From an uncultured Oscillospiraceae bacterium (GTDB lineage: Bacteria > Bacillota > Clostridia > Oscillospirales > Acutalibacteraceae): a stretch of 8,615 bases of DNA. Shown in pieces: positions 7,239 through 8,615 of this stretch. The stretch covers positions 1 through 8,615 of the forward strand of contig USBP01000045.1 in assembly GCA_900552985.1 (NCBI GenBank), given 5' to 3'. The first letter of the stretch is position 1. Each line of letters opens with the position of its first letter. A program made the translations under genes and the position numbers. The notes beneath the pieces were generated by a model. The model had not been told where the DNA came from, did no database searches, and was given only the letters and a program-made list of their open reading frames with translations.

Positions 7239-7436
7239 TCATTCCTCCTCAAAAATAAATAAATCCTCAATCGCACATCCAAAATAGCGTGCCAGCCGAA
7301 ACGCCAGCGGGAGGGAGGCGGTATACTTCCCCACCTCCAGGGAGGTGATCGTCTGCCGCGATACGCCGACCGCCTGCGCAAGCTCCTCCTGAGAGAGCCT
7401 GCGCTCCTTACGGAGTGCAGCGATATGATTTTCCAA
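7239..7436 (-). CDS. Small Xre-family helix-turn-helix regulator
   Basis: This 65-aa protein is little more than a DNA-binding domain. The helix-turn-helix covers about residues 15-38, with SQEELAQAVGVSRQTITSLE, followed by helices typical of the lambda-repressor/Cro fold. It ends in the acidic tail FEEE. The start is TTG at 7436, supported by AAAAGGAGG (AGGAGG at 7450-7445) with an 8-nt spacer and by the usual N-terminus of this family. It probably acts as a dimer and represses its own promoter, because three 23-bp repeats overlap that promoter. It is the first gene of a pair with the membrane protein, and the ABC exporter genes lie just downstream. The product is surely Xre-like. The target and signal are inferred. 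Confidence 0.93.
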   Translation of the reverse strand: MENHIAALRKERRLSQEELAQAVGVSRQTITSLEVGKYTASLPLAFRLARYFGCAIEDLFIFEEE

Positions 7437-7444
7437 ACCCTCTG

Positions 7445-7450
7445 CCTCCT
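7445..7450 (-). promoter_or_regulatory. Ribosome binding site supporting the TTG start of the Xre regulator
   Basis: AGGAGG on the minus strand lies 8 nt before TTG at 7436. No ATG in frame is better placed. The short leader and the weak TTG start may keep repressor levels low. Confidence 0.8.
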
Positions 7451-7456
7451 TTTAAT

Positions 7457-7525
7457 GTAAAGTTAGCTTTGCAAATTTAGTATAGCTTGCTTTGCATTTT
7501 TTGTCAAGTATACTTTGCAAATTAT
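7457..7525. repeat. Three tandem 23-bp imperfect repeats, likely repressor operator
   Basis: The units are 7457-7479, 7480-7502 and 7503-7525. Each carries CTTTGCA at the same place (7467, 7490, 7513), so the period is exactly 23 bp. Units 1 and 2 share 17 of 23 bases, 1 and 3 share 17, and 2 and 3 share 15. Units 1 and 3 begin with the dyad AAG-N4-CTT followed by TGCAAATT. Unit 2 is degenerate. The -35 and -10 hexamers fall on the two inner unit boundaries. This placement is what an operator blocking its own promoter would show. Confidence 0.8.
7479..7507 (-). promoter_or_regulatory. Sigma-A promoter of the Xre regulator/membrane-protein unit
   Basis: On the minus strand TTGACA (7507-7502) and TATACT (7484-7479) have a 17-nt spacer. 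Transcription should start near 7472, inside the first operator repeat, giving a leader of about 36 nt. Confidence 0.88.
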
Positions 7526-7544
7526 TTTGGCTCTGCTTTCACCA

Positions 7545-7584
7545 TATAAAAACACCGCAGAATGGAGCGTTCCATCCTACGGTG
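7545..7584 (-). terminator. Intrinsic terminator of the AraC-family gene
   Basis: On the minus strand CACCGTAGGATGGA (7584-7571) pairs with TCCATTCTGCGGTG (7566-7553). This is a 14-bp stem with two G-U pairs and a 4-nt loop, followed by TTTTTAT. On the plus strand the G-U pairs become mismatches and no T-tract follows, so it works for the minus strand only. Confidence 0.9.
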
Positions 7585-7621
7585 ACAAGTGCCTTTCTCC
7601 TTCTGGCGGCAAGGCATTTCT

Positions 7622-8503
7622 TCACGGAAGTTTTTCAACCGGCACCCAAAGCTCATAATACCTGTTCGCCTGGCGCAGGCTGCGATCCGTCCACAGGTGC
7701 AGCACCTCTATGGCCAAATCTCCTTTTTGCCGGTAGCCCGAGGAGGGCAGCCAGGAATCAAACGCCAATGCAAACAGCTTGGGGAATTCCTCCCACGCAA
7801 GCCCGCCGCGCTTTGTCCGAAACGCCGCATAGGTACCTGCCGGTAAGCGCTGGCTTTCCATCCGTCTGTTTTGCGTCTCCTGTTTTTCGCGGGCAATCAT
7901 GTAGTTTCCATCCCGCCATATGCCGTACCACACGCCGTCATAGGCCGTGTTCCCGGGTTGATTCCATTCGCCCTCGCAAATTTGCCCTGGCACATTCTCA
8001 CAATCTCGGTCCCACATGATGTGGCGGAGCGCTTCCCTCGTTGGATAACCCTGCCCGTCAAACCGCTTTGACACTCCAAAGACCTCTATTCCAGGGCTCT
8101 CCATCATTCTGCAATCCATTTCCACTGCCCCTTTCACCGTAATGTGGAACGAAACGGGGGGATATACTTTCAGCCAGCCGCCGTTTTTGCGATAAGCTGC
8201 GGGCGTGGCCCCATGCTGCTTTGCAAACGCTCTGGAAAAGGCATCTGCGCTGTCGTAGCCGTATTTGACCGCTATGTCAATTACGCGAAGCGTGCTCTCC
8301 CTCAGCTCCTGCGCCGCAAGGGTCAGGCGGCGCCGCCGTATATATTGGCTCAGCGTCATACCGGTCATATAGCTGAAAAACCGCAGAAAGCTATCCTCTG
8401 TCACACACGCAATGCCTGCCGCTGCCCTGCCGGGGTCGCACTCTGTGCACAGATTCCGCTCAATATATGCAATGGCAGCATTCCAATGCTCAAGCATCTC
8501 CAT
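7622..8503 (-). CDS. AraC-family regulator with GyrI-like effector-binding domain
   Basis: This is a 293-aa transcription factor. The N-terminal part (about 5-105) is an AraC/XylS DNA-binding domain with two helix-turn-helix units. The second holds the typical run from IDIAVKYGYDSADAFSRAF to HGATPAAYRK. The rest (about 125-293) resembles the GyrI/SbmC/Rob effector-binding fold, which binds small amphipathic or cationic ligands in known members. It contains two halves, seen around EVFGVSKRF and RLPAGTYAAFRTK. The ATG at 8503 has GGAGGT (8516-8511) with a 7-nt gap and starts at the usual distance from the first helix. An upstream in-frame extension to the window edge lacks family similarity. 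The gene has its own terminator. Its target is not clear. The neighbouring ABC exporter is possible, by analogy with drug-responsive regulators. Confidence 0.93.
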   Translation of the reverse strand: MEMLEHWNAAIAYIERNLCTECDPGRAAAGIACVTEDSFLRFFSYMTGMTLSQYIRRRRLTLAAQELRESTLRVIDIAVKYGYDSADAFSRAFAKQHGATPAAYRKNGGWLKVYPPVSFHITVKGAVEMDCRMMESPGIEVFGVSKRFDGQGYPTREALRHIMWDRDCENVPGQICEGEWNQPGNTAYDGVWYGIWRDGNYMIAREKQETQNRRMESQRLPAGTYAAFRTKRGGLAWEEFPKLFALAFDSWLPSSGYRQKGDLAIEVLHLWTDRSLRQANRYYELWVPVEKLP

Positions 8504-8615
8504 CTGTTTCACCTCCAGTCCCAGTATCGCATAAACACAGCGGAGATCTCCCGGCTTTTTCCGGGCAAAAATTGCCTCCGTTTTAAAATGCCGCCGCAGA
8601 ATGGAGCTTGTCATT
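8504..8615. other. Upstream region of the AraC-family gene, rich in dyads
   Basis: Three inverted repeats lie in a row: GGAGATCTCC (8542-8551, perfect), CCCGG/CCGGG (8550-8554/8561-8565) and GGCAA/TTGCC (8564-8568/8572-8576). I see no convincing sigma-A promoter, though GATACT on the minus strand (8528-8523) could be a -10 box. The dyads may be operator sites for the regulator or the remains of an upstream terminator. The window ends before this can be judged. Confidence 0.4.

Noticed and set aside
8504..8614. In-frame N-terminal extension of the AraC-family protein to the window edge
   Set aside because: The extension has no similarity to the family, and the ATG at 8503 has a well-placed ribosome site.
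1..8615. CRISPR arrays, insertion sequences, phage genes, tRNA or rRNA genes
   Set aside because: None seen. The only tandem repeats are the three operator units at 7457-7525, which are too similar and too short-spaced to be a CRISPR array.

Overview
This window reads as low-to-mid-GC Bacillota chromosome, most likely from a Clostridia lineage of the gut or rumen type. The signs are strong AGGAGG-type ribosome sites, near-consensus sigma-A promoters with 17-bp spacers, intrinsic terminators with U-tracts, a one-chain dimeric glycyl-tRNA synthetase, and a pyruvate kinase carrying the extra C-terminal phosphohistidine-type domain. No mobile element, CRISPR array, tRNA or rRNA was found. All seven other protein genes and the glyS gene, eight in total, lie on the minus strand. 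The one plus-strand element is a non-coding RNA at the left edge.

Layout from left to right. Positions 1-267 hold the 3' part, or all, of a structured RNA that ends in a 15-bp terminator. It faces the 3' end of glyS (280-1662, minus), which has its own near-perfect promoter. Next comes yfbR (1791-2372, minus), a 5'-deoxynucleotidase, 53 nt downstream of pyruvate kinase (2426-4174, minus), so pyk-yfbR probably forms one transcript. A 317-bp non-coding stretch (4175-4491) carries the pyk leader and promoter region and the terminator of the next unit.

That unit is an ABC-2 exporter pair of NatAB/YhaQP type (ATPase 5739-6650, permease 4492-5742), joined by a 4-nt ATGA overlap, with its own promoter at 6713-6741. 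Directly upstream is a two-gene unit: a 65-aa Xre-type repressor with a TTG start (7239-7436) and a four-helix membrane protein (6764-7234). Its promoter is embedded in three 23-bp tandem repeats that look like an autoregulatory operator. No terminator is visible between this unit and the ABC genes, so they may be co-transcribed. The right end holds an AraC-family regulator with a GyrI-like ligand domain (7622-8503) and its own terminator.

The two best leads are the structured RNA at the left edge, which I cannot name with certainty (raiA-type RNA is a weak candidate), and the triple 23-bp operator of the small repressor/membrane-protein pair. The rest is recognisable housekeeping, transport and regulatory content.
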